Positions 25,922 to 36,949 of a stretch of DNA of 64,000 nt are shown one piece after another. The notes beneath the pieces are model-generated. The model saw only the letters and a list, made by a program, of their open reading frames with translations. It searched no databases and had not been told where the DNA came from. Both the position numbers and the translations under genes were made by a program. Each line of letters opens with the position of its first letter. The first letter of the stretch is position 1. Origin of the DNA: Toxotes chatareus (lineage: Eukaryota > Chordata > Actinopteri > Toxotidae); NCBI GenBank assembly GCA_016801885.1, contig CM028903.1:15979035-16043034 (forward strand). The letters run 5' to 3'.

Positions 25922-26160
25922 GTGAACATCTTGTCCTGTTACACTGCGTTTTGGACCTCTTCACATTCCACAACATTAGAGAAGTTAACAGGAAGTATTG
26001 TCCCCCCCTGTCTCTGTCTCTTTCTCTGCTTGCTTTTCTTGGTTCTTCTCTCTGTCTCTTCCTGCCTGTGCTTCCTTCTCTCTTGGAGGTGAACGTCTTG
26101 TCCTGTTACACAGTGTGTTTGAGCTCCTCTCAGGCTGTGACACTTAAGAAGTGAATAGGT
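25922..26160. repeat. two-copy tandem duplication, period 167 bp
   Basis: GTGAACATCTTGTCCTGTTA at 25922 and GTGAACGTCTTGTCCTGTTA at 26089 are near-identical. The homology continues more weakly for about 65 bases in each copy (TTAGAGAAGTTAACAGGAAG against CTTAAGAAGTGAATAGGTAG). A CT-rich linker separates them. A 15-mer from the second copy, GTGACACTTAAGAAG, recurs exactly at 15344 and is also followed there by CTCTGTCTCT-rich DNA. This suggests a dispersed repeat family. Confidence 0.7.
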
Positions 26161-29100
26161 AGTATCAGCACCTCATGGAGAACAAGAGGTGCTCAGCAGC
26201 TGTGTAAAAAGGCTGTGGTGTACTCTACTCTGCACTTTAAACAACTAATCCTTCAGCCACATTTGGACTGGAACACTGTGCTAGGACAGACAGAACATGT
26301 CTTCTAAGTTAAAGTGTCAGTCTGACAACTTGTAGAAAAATCCTGCCAAGTAAGGAAGGAGTGAAACAGCTTTGTTTTTAGATTTGAGGTGGCAACAGAC
26401 AAAAGCTTATGCTGCGTTCAAACCTACAACAGCACTATGTCACTGCATCAGTCTTGAACCCGGCAGCAAAATAAAATGCATGGTTGTCCATCAAAAAAGT
26501 TAAACCTGGCTCCACTTTTGCTATAATGCAATGATACCTAAAATTATATTAATATAAAAATATGTAAATTACAGAAATCCTGTCTCACAATATTCTAAAC
26601 TTCTGGGCAGTGTTTTGGCAGTGTTTGACAAATCTTGACAAATCTTCAGTTTAATGGATATTTTAAACAAACTGGACTTCCTGGATCATATTTAATCTTC
26701 CCACTGGTACCTGTAGCAACGTGCCAACACAGTCCCTTGCGTTTTTAAATGCAACACTATTTTTAGCCTGACCACCTGCTTAGAGAAGCAGGTTTGAGTT
26801 GATTTTCAATCCAAAGACCATCAGTGAAAGAGGGGAGTAACGCTCTCAGCTGCTTGAATAATAAGTGCTGATGTGCCCTTGAGAAAGACAAAGAAAGAGA
26901 CTGAGGGGAAGTGTGACTGTATTCACATGACATTGGGTGAAACTGCAAAGCAGCATGCATTCTCAGCATATTTTAAATACATCACAGTACTGTATTTTAA
27001 GTTCCCTTGCAAAAACTGCTATACTTGCAGAGCCAATCCAGTTCAAAAAAGTTTGGCATTTAGATTAGAGTGGTTGGTTTTGCTCCAGAGAAATATGGAA
27101 CAAAAGTATAAAACTGTTCCCTTCCCTCCCATTAACCACACTGAAGTAATCTGTTCAGTAAGAAGCAATAAGACAATGGAAAAAATGCACGCTCTTATTG
27201 GATCATATGGGCAGTGCAGATTGTTGGTATAAAAATGTTGTTCATACAAATTTTGAAACAGTTCACAGAGAAACTGTGAAACAATACGGATGTCACTGTT
27301 CAAGTAAATCTGTGTTTAGTAATGTCCCAGCAGGCGCTGGACAGAAGACAGGGAGATGCCGTGGACAGGCTGCCAGACCAGATGCTTCATGTCTAACACA
27401 CAATTACACCTAAGAGAAAATTATTACTTAATAAAAAATGATTTCCAATCTGAAGGTTTTTGAAATCTTGGAGAAACCCATGTGAAAACGAAAGCCATGC
27501 TGGTAGCTGGCGGTCTCACACCCTGTCTAACATCACTTATTTTGAAATTTAATTCAACTACTGTCTTGCAATGTATGAGTGGGTGTTTTCCTATGTGTGT
27601 GTGTGTGTACCTGTAGCTGTATTTGAGCCGTGTCCCTGTGTATACACACACAATAAGCAATAATGCTGTCGGCATGAAAGTTCAGTGTGAGTATATGTGT
27701 TTCTGTGCCCAAGCGTGTGGGTGGGAGGCATGGTGTGTGTGCATAACCGCAGTGCTCTCCTTCTCAGCAGCCCACCATTAAACCTTGGTGCCAGCCCTCT
27801 CCCAGCACACCAGGATTAACAGCACTTAAATGGGCCTGTTAGTACACCACCTCCTCTTTGCCTCCCACGCCGACTAGCGCACATGGTGCTGCCCACAGCT
27901 TTGCACTTGCAGTGCACTGCCTCTGTTGTTTTTTGTTCTGCACTCGCCCCCAGTCACCTAAGCCTCCTCCAATAAATGGTGCTGAAGTGTACACAGTGGG
28001 GGGCTAAGCCCAGAACATCCTCTATTTTATGAACCTATTGGAATCTGAGTGGATGACAGAGGGAGGTATATCCTCAGACTGAACCAGATGGGCTATGATC
28101 AAAATGTGAGTCTCTCCCTCCCTCTCTCATTCTTTGTTATTGTCTCTCTTTCTCTCTTTCCTTTGCTCTGTGACTGGTTATCACATTCCCCTTGTGACAA
28201 ATCATAAACAGAAGGACTGAAACGAATGCAGAAACACACAGTGGGGACAGACGGAAGCCCACTACAGAAATCATTAATTAAAACGGATTCCCATTTGTGT
28301 CTGTTGGCCATGAAGCAGCAGGCAGACAGATAGATGGACGAATGGATGGATGGGAGAATGGACTGTGTGAGTACGTGTGGGTGTGTGTGTTTGTGCACTG
28401 TGCATGCATGTGTCTGTGGGAGACTTTTGGGGGAGACTGGGGGTGGAGTGGGTGGGGGTTATCTGTACATGGGCATGGAATGGCCACCCTCACATAATAC
28501 CAGAATTCCAGGGGGCGTATTGTTCACAGCCATCCACTGGCCTCAATGAGAAATTCCAGAAATTACTAGAGAGCAACAGACAGAGGAACTGAGACAGACA
28601 GGAAGAGGGGACCAAACACGGAGAGTCTCACCGATCTAATGAGCAATCTTACTACTATACACATGAAGTGGGACAAACAGGTTGTAAACACATCAGCAGT
28701 AAGAGTGTGATATTATACTGTTCATGATCAATTTTAATGTGATAAATGTGACTTATCTGCATCATGACTATGCAGCAGAAACACACAACACTAAAACCCA
28801 AGGTAACTTTTCCACTCAAGCAGAAAAAGGATAGATTGTAAATGATAGAAAATTATTGTCTTGTTTTTCCAGCCTTTTGGAGAGCTACAGATAAAGCAGT
28901 CTCATTACCAGCCAGCTGCTCTGTTTGGAAAAATTCTGCATTTTTAATGTGAGAGAGACGATTTACACAGAGGTTACGATTGTAGGTGGAAATGATGCCA
29001 AGTTAGCTCCCATGGGCATGAGAAATTAATTAACTTTGTTAAGGACGGAGGCATAAAATGTTCCGATCATCTTGTTTTTTTGAAAGTCAGAATGGGAAGT

Positions 29101-29824
29101 AAAACTACTGGTCAAAACCACTGACTTTGCTCAGTACATTTTTGATTTGTGATGATATAACAAAATTCTTTTGAAAATGCATGGTGTAATGTGACAAATG
29201 AATTACCATCAGCTTGAACATGAGAGAATTTATGGGAAACGTGGTCTTTGGAAATAGTAATTTCCTTTGACAGACAGAGAATACGTGGCTACAACTGGTC
29301 GTAGAAACTCCTTTAAACAGCTTCCTCTTTAAATAGAGCAAGAGATATTCCCTGTTAATTTATATTCGTACCATATGGTATATCATATGGGAATATGTAA
29401 CTGCCACCTCACACTGACAAGGATATGAACTATTTGAAGCATTGCCATGCTACTTCCAGTGTGCTTTATCTTAAAACAGATGGAAAATTAAAAGAGGAGA
29501 CACTGTCCCATTTCTTATTCAAATCATATGGATTACTGCAGCATATGGAAAGAGTGTACTGTTAACAAACTCATCAGGATGTAACAAATGGGCTTTCAAC
29601 ACATTTGTATTCATGGGTTGTAAAAAAGATCATGTTTCTTAACAACATATGTTGCGTCAATATGGTCTTTCATTAACATGTTGCCTTGAAAGGTAACATG
29701 TACAGCATGGTCAAAAAATGCATGCATGCATGTGCTGAATGATTCATACTCTGATATAACTTCAAATATGAAACCAGCAAGGTATCTGCCAAGCGTTTTC
29801 AGGACAATTACTTTTTTTTTTTAC

Positions 29825-29928
29825 CTTTTTTATTTCTTCAGGCAGTGCATAGATCGGAGGACAATGAAGAGCCATCTTCATTTCTGTCTCCTTCTCCTGC
29901 TCCACCTCCATAGATCTCTCCTTGTCTC
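29825..29928 (-). CDS. lekr1: lekr1 exon with start codon; coding part 29911-29825
   Basis: On the minus strand the acceptor GTTTGTTTCCAG precedes a 104-base exon that ends ATAAAAAAG|GTAAAA. The first ATG lies 18 bases in, at 29911. It gives 29 codons, MEVEQEKETEMKMALHCPPI then YALPEEIKK, and ends in phase 0. The ALPEEI block directly before the CxxC exon matches the LEKR1 N-terminus as I recall it, and joining to 13002 gives EEIKK-MEHSETVC in frame. The ATG has G at +4 but T at -3, so the context is only fair. No in-frame stop lies in the 18 exon bases before it, so a start in an earlier exon cannot be ruled out, but none was recognised. Whether this exon or the ATG at 13002 provides the main start would need transcript data. 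Confidence 0.82.
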
Positions 29929-32558
29929 CTGGAAACAAACAGAAGACCAAGAGAATTAGTTACACTGGAAATAGTATACAGTGTATATTATGGATTTTCA
30001 TTTGGTGCTGCAAACAAGAGCTACAGCTAACAGTTATTTTCAATACTGATTAATCTGTTGATTTAGCTGATCTAGTTAATAATTTAATGTGTACAAAGTA
30101 AAAGAAATGTACTAGGAGATATTGTTAAATGGTTTGTTTTGACCAACAGTGCAAAAATAATGAATTTACAATGCTATTAAACAAAGAAAAGCAACAAACC
30201 ATTGCATTAGAACATATGGAACCAGTGAATGTTTGGCATTCAGTGGTTCAAAACTGCTGGTGGTTGCTTTTGCTGATAAAGCAGTTGCTCTTTTGACTTG
30301 TTGTTTTGGCTCTACTGCAAACTCACATAGAAATGTTATGCCTTTAAGAGAGAAACGGGGGTGAACTGAGCTCTTGAGAGGTGAGTTCTGTGTCTCGACA
30401 TTTAACTTCCACGTTCCTGTATAAAAACAGTCCCTTCACTTTACAACACAATGGCCAACAGTAAAAGCTTCCACAAAAAAAGTATTTGTATAAAAACAAA
30501 AATTTACCACAGATCCCTAAAAATAAAACCATGATATCAAAGTATTTCTACAAGCATCCAATGACACAATGTTCCAACTAATATTATCCAGAAAAACAGA
30601 CTACTCTTTTCAGGATAAAAGTGGGTGGTACTTTTAAACTGATGAATGGCACTTAGCCTCTGAGGTTAGTATAAGGGTAAATCCCTTAGCGTGATGTCCA
30701 CCATATTAAACCCATTTTCCGTACACTCTGTTCAATAGATTAATCAGTTGAGCTTATGGCATTAAGCTTATAGACTCTAGATTATGGAATTTCACAGCTG
30801 AGGGTATTTTGACTTCACAGCTATACATTAGCCTGTCCTCCACTACAGGGTAACAGAAGGTTTAGCCTTCAAGTGAGGGAACCACAAAACAAAGTTCTAA
30901 TAACTCTTTTTGTGCATGTTGTGGCTAAATAATAATGAATAATGTATAATTGTATAATGTCTTCCAGGCTTCCCCTGTTGTTTAACAGTGGCACTGAGGT
31001 ACAGTTAGTAATGTGACCGTGGGGGCAGGAGGTCGTGCAAAGAGAACAATAATGTCTAACCCAGCCTCTGTCTGTCACACATCTGTGTGTGCACGCTTTC
31101 AGGGCATTTATCTATCAGCTCACCATTAGTCAGGGGAGAGCATCACGCCAACTCAACACTTGACCTCAGATTAAATACCTCTGGCACCACTTAGGGCCAG
31201 AGGTCACTCCTATCAGATGGTCCCCTGTGCGTAGCTGCATGCCTGACATTAAATGCCCTCACAGACCATCAGAGGGAAAAAGAGTGGGAGGACTCACAGG
31301 AACATGTACAACACAAAGGATATGGCCACAAGTGCAATGCACACAGACACACATATAACTATATACAGCCTGAGAACTTGTGCAAAAACAGGCAGGTTTA
31401 ACTTGATACGCCATCTAAGACATTTTAGCACCAGCACGTAAACAAGCTTGTGTACCTTCTCTGTTTCTCTCAAATACACCAGTGCAGACTGACACACAAA
31501 CCCTGCCCCATCAAAGAGCAGACTTCATGCTCATGCACGCTAATAGCCTGATTGCCCCCCTACTGTCTCTAGGCCCAGCATTTAAAACACAGCAGAGATC
31601 TTTTGTTGGCTCACACAACACGGATGAATTAGTAACGCCCTGTGACAGCATTAAGCAGGCCTATCCTTTTAGATGGACGCAGATATAAAGGGCTGATTTT
31701 GCATGACAACTGCTCCCCCGTGACATTTTGTCCGTTTTAGCCCTGATTGAACTATTAATCAGTCTAATGTGAGAGAGGCAAGCTGTTCATAAACTCATCT
31801 ATTCTGCATGGGCGCTTGCCTGAGTCGTGACAGGAAAACATACACGAACATACAGTATGAGGGCCCACAGTTTGGCACGAGCACATAGACAGGCACTGAG
31901 GGACAAAAACATTTAGCCACTGGGGAGCGGAGGATGCTAGATGAAGCAATGTCCCTAACCAACCTCATCCTGAAAGAAGCTGAAATAATTTGATTTTACT
32001 GATCCACAAAGATAATTATTAGTTTAAAGAATTCAGCGGCATGATATTGTTATAGTGGCATCTAACAACTAAGCCCCCTTCCAACCCAAAATTGAAGTAG
32101 TAGTTAGAAAGCAGTTCACTGGCACAATGAAAGCACATGGTTGAAAACATACAGTCCAATCATGCAGGCTAATTCTTTAACAAATCTTGAAGGCCTACAC
32201 AGGCATCCTAGGAAAGAAAAATCTTATGTTTAGAAACGTATATTACAGACATAAAATAAACACATAAAAGTCAACTTAAACTCGTAACTAAGAATGACAC
32301 ATTCTAAGTTTCTATATTAGCCCACGTGTTTGATCGCATACGGGCACAGTAAACTGGTGTTAATCTGGTGAGGTCATTTTTTTTTTTTTAAATGAGGGAC
32401 TAGCATGTAAAAAACAAAGAAGGTCAGTCGAACAGACGCTAACACTAAACAAATCAGTGCATTCTCACCTAACAAAGAATTTACCAGTGTAGTCATGCCA
32501 GAAAACAAGTTTTTGTTTTGACTTCTATTAACTTGTGAGGGGAACAATCATTTACCTA
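29929..32558 (-). other. lekr1: presumed first intron (5' UTR) of lekr1
   Basis: This stretch lies between the exon that carries the start codon and the inferred promoter. No coding frame is credible in it. It includes a diverged teleost repeat copy at 30.0-30.3 kb. Its status as an intron depends on the first exon proposed at 32.56-32.64 kb. Confidence 0.45.
30012..30270. repeat. diverged copy of a common teleost interspersed repeat (GATTAATCTGTTGATT type)
   Basis: The stretch reads GAGCTACAGCTAACAGTTAT, TTTCAATACTGATTAATCTG and later GGAACCAGTGAATGTTTGGC. In order this resembles a repeat I recognise from many fish genomes, with a CTGCAACTAACGATTATTTT start and a GATTAATC core. The identification rests on memory of the consensus, and the boundaries are approximate. 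Confidence 0.55.
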
Positions 32559-32640
32559 CCCATTATCAACAGCCTCGTTCGGACTGAAGGCGAAAATAAT
32601 CACAAAAAACTTAAATTTTTAACTGAAACGTCTGGTGTGA
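32559..32640 (-). other. lekr1: candidate non-coding first exon of lekr1
   Basis: Downstream of the X-box in gene sense, the minus strand runs through a CpG-bearing stretch (TTCGCCTTCAGTCCGAACGA) to a plausible donor, AATGG|GTAGGTAA at 32560-32559. A second possible donor, GGTAG|GTAAAT, lies 4 bases on. No start codon with a useful frame is present, so the exon would be 5' UTR. The transcription start is not marked by a TATA box and is not defined; 32640 is a nominal boundary. This is inferred from position and the X-box only. Confidence 0.4.
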
Positions 32641-32668
32641 GCCATAGCCTGGCTGTTGCTATGGCCAC
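32641..32668 (-). promoter_or_regulatory. RFX X-box with flanking inverted repeat, putative lekr1 promoter
   Basis: On the minus strand 32668-32655 reads GTGGCCATAGCAAC, an exact match to the X-box consensus GTNRCC-N(0-3)-RGYAAC bound by RFX factors. The core overlaps a perfect inverted repeat, GCCATAGC (32641-32648) and GCTATGGC (32658-32665), with a 9-base spacer, so a second half-site is present. Nearby are an ETS-like ACCGGATG at about 32707 and several CpGs. X-boxes close to a start site are typical of cilium genes. The gene next downstream in this orientation is lekr1. Confidence 0.65.
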
Positions 32669-32789
32669 GACGTAGCATTGTCATGTAGACACGCACACAG
32701 AACGCACCGGATGCTGCTTTTCCATCAAAATAAAAGCATGGTGTACAATTGAGTGTGAGGTGCGATTATTATCATTTGTGGCATGTAAC

Positions 32790-33258
32790 AAAGTACATCT
32801 TCGTTCAAGTGCAACTTAGAGGTACATTATCTGAGTATTTCCATTTCATACTACTTTATAACTTTAACTACTACTGACTTCTAACTACTACTTAAACCTC
32901 CTTCTACTAACCTAGATTTCAGATGGAAATATTAAACTTTTTACTCTGTTACACTGACTTTACAACTCTAGTTACTTCTTACTAATTACTCATTTTACAT
33001 TTAAAGGCTATGATGAATTTGCATTGTTAAAGATTAAACTATACATATACAGTAGAAATATTTGAAATTAGAACCATCCAATAATATAATCCATAATTGT
33101 AATATTTAGTAATACAGCACTGAAAGGAGTATTTCTCTTGTATGAGTACTTTTACTTTAAGTACCTTTTACTTTCAAAGTTTCAAACGCAGGGCCCATAC
33201 TTTTATAGTGTGGTATTACTCGTTTTATTTAAGTGACAGATTTGAATCCTTCTGCCAA
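32790..33258. repeat. teleost interspersed repeat (TTTTACTTTAAGTAC type)
   Basis: The stretch contains, in order, CTGAGTATTTCCATTTCATA, CTACTTTATAACTTTAACTA, CAGATGGAAATATTAAACTT, TTTTTACTCTGTTACACTGA, ATCCAATAATATAATCCATA, GAGTACTTTTACTTTAAGTA and TGTGGTATTACTCGTTTTAT. This is the order of a very common repeat I recognise in percomorph genomes. It is a near-complete, diverged copy. It ends about 120 bases upstream, in gene sense, of the lekr1 X-box. Class and exact ends are not known to me. Confidence 0.7.
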
Positions 33259-33940
33259 TAATAATAATAATAAGCAAAGCATTTCCCAGGCAAAAACAAA
33301 GAAGCCATCTTACCTCTGGAGCCTCTTTAGAACTCAGCCACTGGTGTGGAAGCTTCTCACTTTAACCCCATAAGCAACAGTTCACCAAGCCCCTACTCGC
33401 CTTCAGTCTCAGGGGGCTTCACTTGGTAATGCTGGACACTTCAGCTGTATGCAAGGGAAGCTAATGCTTCACATTGCAGGAAAGGTCGTGACTGACATGA
33501 ACCGCCCAGCGACATTCCTGTGGCTATATGACCACAGGAGCTGGGGGAGTCATTAAGATATAGGAAGATGAAACTGATCCTGTTGTGTATCTTTACACAT
33601 TTATGATGCAACATTAGGCTGACAAGTATTTTCCAAGACGTCAGAGCATTCCCTTAAACAAACACAAAAAAATCTGGTTAGAATACATTTAATGAGAATA
33701 AATTTAGAGTTTACCTTTAAAATAAACACAGTTTTTATTTGTTAAAATAAAGCATGAATTGGCTATTGCGTACAAAATGCAGACTGACAGTGCCTTGAAG
33801 TCACATTTGCTGAGCTCTGCCTGCTTGCATGCACAGGTCACACCCCATGCCCTGTTTGGGTTGTGTGCATTTAATTCATTGCCTGAGAAGTAATGTGAAA
33901 TAACAGCCAGACATTCCTACAGGGGCTTTTACAGAACCAA

Positions 33941-34549
33941 TTGCTTTGTGGTAATAGATTGTTAACAAATGCCTTTAGACAGACATTTTTGCCTTTTTTA
34001 TGTGATATCATTGCTCTCATTTTTCTGTGGATGACCAAAGCAAACCTGTGTCTGAATGTTGCCCACTCCAACAGAGAGTGTGAGAAAGAGAGAGCCAGGG
34101 ACAGCGAGATCTTTGGTATGATTTCATTTGGGATGCTTGTCGTGCTATTTATGGACCCGTCAATGAATCATGCAGACTCAGTTGCTCTGATGCAAATTGC
34201 TCTCACCCACTCAAGTCTAGCCTACCTTCCGTGTTTGTCTATCTGCCTCCAGAGCAGAAAAAAAATTGGTGAACGTGACAAAGGGGGAAAAAAAATGTTG
34301 TACTCAGGCAGAGACAATAATCAAACCTCGCACCCTACTGGGCCAAAGAGGGGAGAGGGGAGAGGGAAGACAAGCCCCCTCTCTGTATCTCCCCCTCCTC
34401 TTTCTGTCTCACACACTGTTACCCTCCCTGAACTCGGTCATATCCTCAAATACCCCTATGGCAAGGACAAAGGAAGAAGGAGCCGGTACCATTCTGTACA
34501 TTTAATGCAGAATCATAGGCAAAGCAGTATAACTGGATCACAAGTGTAA
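33941..34549 (+). other. unexplained 202-codon open reading frame
   Basis: This is the longest ATG-to-stop frame of the window. It encodes a mixed peptide: an N-terminal hydrophobic stretch (FLPFLCDIIALIFLWM), a charged middle (ECEKERARDSEIF, SRKKIGERDKGGKK) and a serine/proline-rich patch (SPLSVSPPPLSVSHTV). I recognise no domain. It overlaps no known gene, has no obvious promoter or poly(A) signal, and part of it is low-complexity purine or pyrimidine DNA. At this base composition a frame this long is expected well under once by chance in the window, so it is recorded, but a real gene is not claimed. Confidence 0.12.
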
Positions 34550-36852
34550 ATCATTATGTTATTTATAAAGTTTGTCAGGGTTCTCTTTATGGTGAATCAA
34601 ACAGTCAACACAATATGCTTTTTTCATAAGAGGTCAGGCAGTGTTATCATAACAGTCTGATTGCCCTGAGTATCATAATTTGAATGTGGTTCATATCCCT
34701 TTCACTTTAGCTAGTCTTATTACTGAACCCAGTCAGGTTAATAATTGATGAGAGCAGGAATTTACTTTAAAAAAAAAAACAGCAAAAAAAAAAAAACACC
34801 AACAACAACAATCAGTCAATTAATCTAATCATTCCTCTGTCATAATTGTTTGTGACTGTTATTTTGGGCGGCCTCTGTGGCAAAAGCAAATTAACCTAAT
34901 TTGGGAAGGTGCATCCAGTGTTTTAGGGCCACTGAGCCTGCAGGGACTGGGAGCTTGGCATCTATTGAGTCTGTTTCCGGCACGCTATGCTGTGTGGGCA
35001 AGTGTATAATGAAGCATGCTGAGTGTGTGCTTGCGTGCATGTGTGTGTAAGAGAGGGAGAGAGAGGGAGGAAGGAGAAGGAGGAGGAGGGGCGACAGGCG
35101 AAAGTGTGCGTTTGTGTGTGCATGCATGGATTTAGGAGGACAGGGGAGGGATGAATATGACCCACTATTCTTTTTTTGGAATGAAATAACTAATATTGTC
35201 ACGCTTGACGTATTTGGGCTACAGGGGACAAATCTGATGGCCAAACATGCATGTTCAACTCCCCAAAATCTCCACCAAATAATGGACTGACAAATTATGA
35301 AGCTGATGGCACAGGCTGGCACGCAAAAGGTCTTTCTTTTTGGTGTATTACGATACAACTTTTATGACATAAGCTCCTCTACATTCACTCAGTCAGTTAA
35401 CCCAAATAGCCCGTCCCACCCACTGCTTTCACAGTGCTCCTCGGAAGTGAGCTGTTTTCCTTGGTATTTCTTTTGGTAGTACCAACGGCCCTCTTGTGCA
35501 TGCAATGCCCTACTGTACAAGCCCTTTCCGTTCCATATTAATGTAAGACTTGTCCACCTGTTATGTTACGTCATTGTGGGCTACTCACTGTCAGGAATGT
35601 TTTTGTGGTTCCTTTTAAAGTGAAAATAAGAGAATCTCACGTCTGATTCATGAGACATTTGCTGGAAGACTGATTTGTCCATACCCACAAATGCCAGGAA
35701 ATTTGTCACTGGCTTGTGTAAATGTCCTAATGATTCTACCTAAGGAGTGGTAACAAAAGCTACGGAAACTAAAAAGACGGGGCAAAAAGCATCATTATCT
35801 CCCAGCCATAACAAAAAAGGAGTAATAAAAACAGGAAATAATCTCTAAGAAAACACAATGTCATATCCATGTCTCTAAAACGCCTAAAACGCCTAAACCC
35901 TAAATCAGTGCACCCTCCAGGGGGCAGCGAAATGTCTAAGAAAGGCACTGACTTCCTTGTTACTAGGTAGGTGGTATGATCACAACCCAGTAAGTAATTG
36001 TATAAAAGAAGACTTTTCTTGCTAATTTTCAAAATTTTCTGCTTTCCATATATGTTGAGCTCCAAATAATAATAAAAACATACAAATAAATAAACCCTAA
36101 TTTAGCTCATCTAAAACCACTGTTAGCTTAGGTCACATTAGCTTATACACTGGTCTCTTCATCAAAATCCATAAACCCAGGCAGATTCTGGTGCAGATGT
36201 ACACTTAGACCTGAAGAATCCCTCAAAAACTTTCTCTTGTACTTTAAAATTGCAAGGGGTAATGTTACATTTAAATTAAATTACCGTAATTTGCCTTGTT
36301 GGAAAAAAGCTTTGGAAACTGGCCTGGCGTGCATAGGTGAGAAAGCAGGAAATTCACATCTGCAAACAAAAGCAACATTATGAATGCCTTTGAGAAGAGA
36401 CTGGAAAGGATACAGTACTGGACCAAAGCTGTGCGGCCTTATCTCTGTATTTGAATGATAATGTCATTTCTCGATTTTTGACCCACCTTTATGGAACTGA
36501 AAAAACATTTTCCAATAACAACATTTTCAGCTGCCATGTTGTGGGAGACATTTGTCTCAGTCATACACTGGCCTATAGTGTTACCATCAGTGGCTGATTT
36601 TCTATACAACCTCTACCTGCACCAGCCGCTAAGCAGAAGACAGTATACTAAAAATTTACGTGACTGCTATGTGTTTAAATTTTAACAGTTACAGTACCTC
36701 TTGCTGCCATTTAGGGCCACCAGTGAGAGGAGTAGTTCAGGACAGCTTTAAAATCTTGCGGTCTAAGTCAAACTTTTTATTTTAGACATGAATCTGTCCA
36801 GCTACATATCTGACAATGTCATTATGTGTGCCTCTGTATCTTCAGGTTAATT

Positions 36853-36856
<4 letters not shown>

Positions 36857-36930
<74 letters not shown>

Positions 36931-36949
36931 TGTCTGTCTGTCTGTCTTT
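36857..36949. repeat. long (TG)n with (TCTG)n tail
   Basis: About 73 bases of TG are followed by about five TCTG tetramers. Another degenerate patch of CTGT/CTGC units continues to about 37075. Confidence 0.97.

Larger units (their letters stand above)
13003..29824 (-). other. lekr1: lekr1 intron, about 16.8 kb
   Basis: This stretch lies between the phase-0 donor at 29825 and the phase-0 acceptor at 13002. No coding exon is supported inside it. It contains a compound triplet microsatellite, dense CA/TG repeats at 15.8-20.1 kb, a decayed L2 LINE at 21.1 kb, GGCAC-rich minisatellite fragments at 20.5 and 22.4 kb, GGA-rich and CT-rich DNA at 23.6-24.1 and 25.7 kb, a perfect hairpin at 24.6 kb and a two-copy tandem duplication at 25.9-26.2 kb. 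The 162-codon minus frame at 17.6-18.1 kb is glycine/proline low complexity and is rejected as a gene. Confidence 0.8.
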
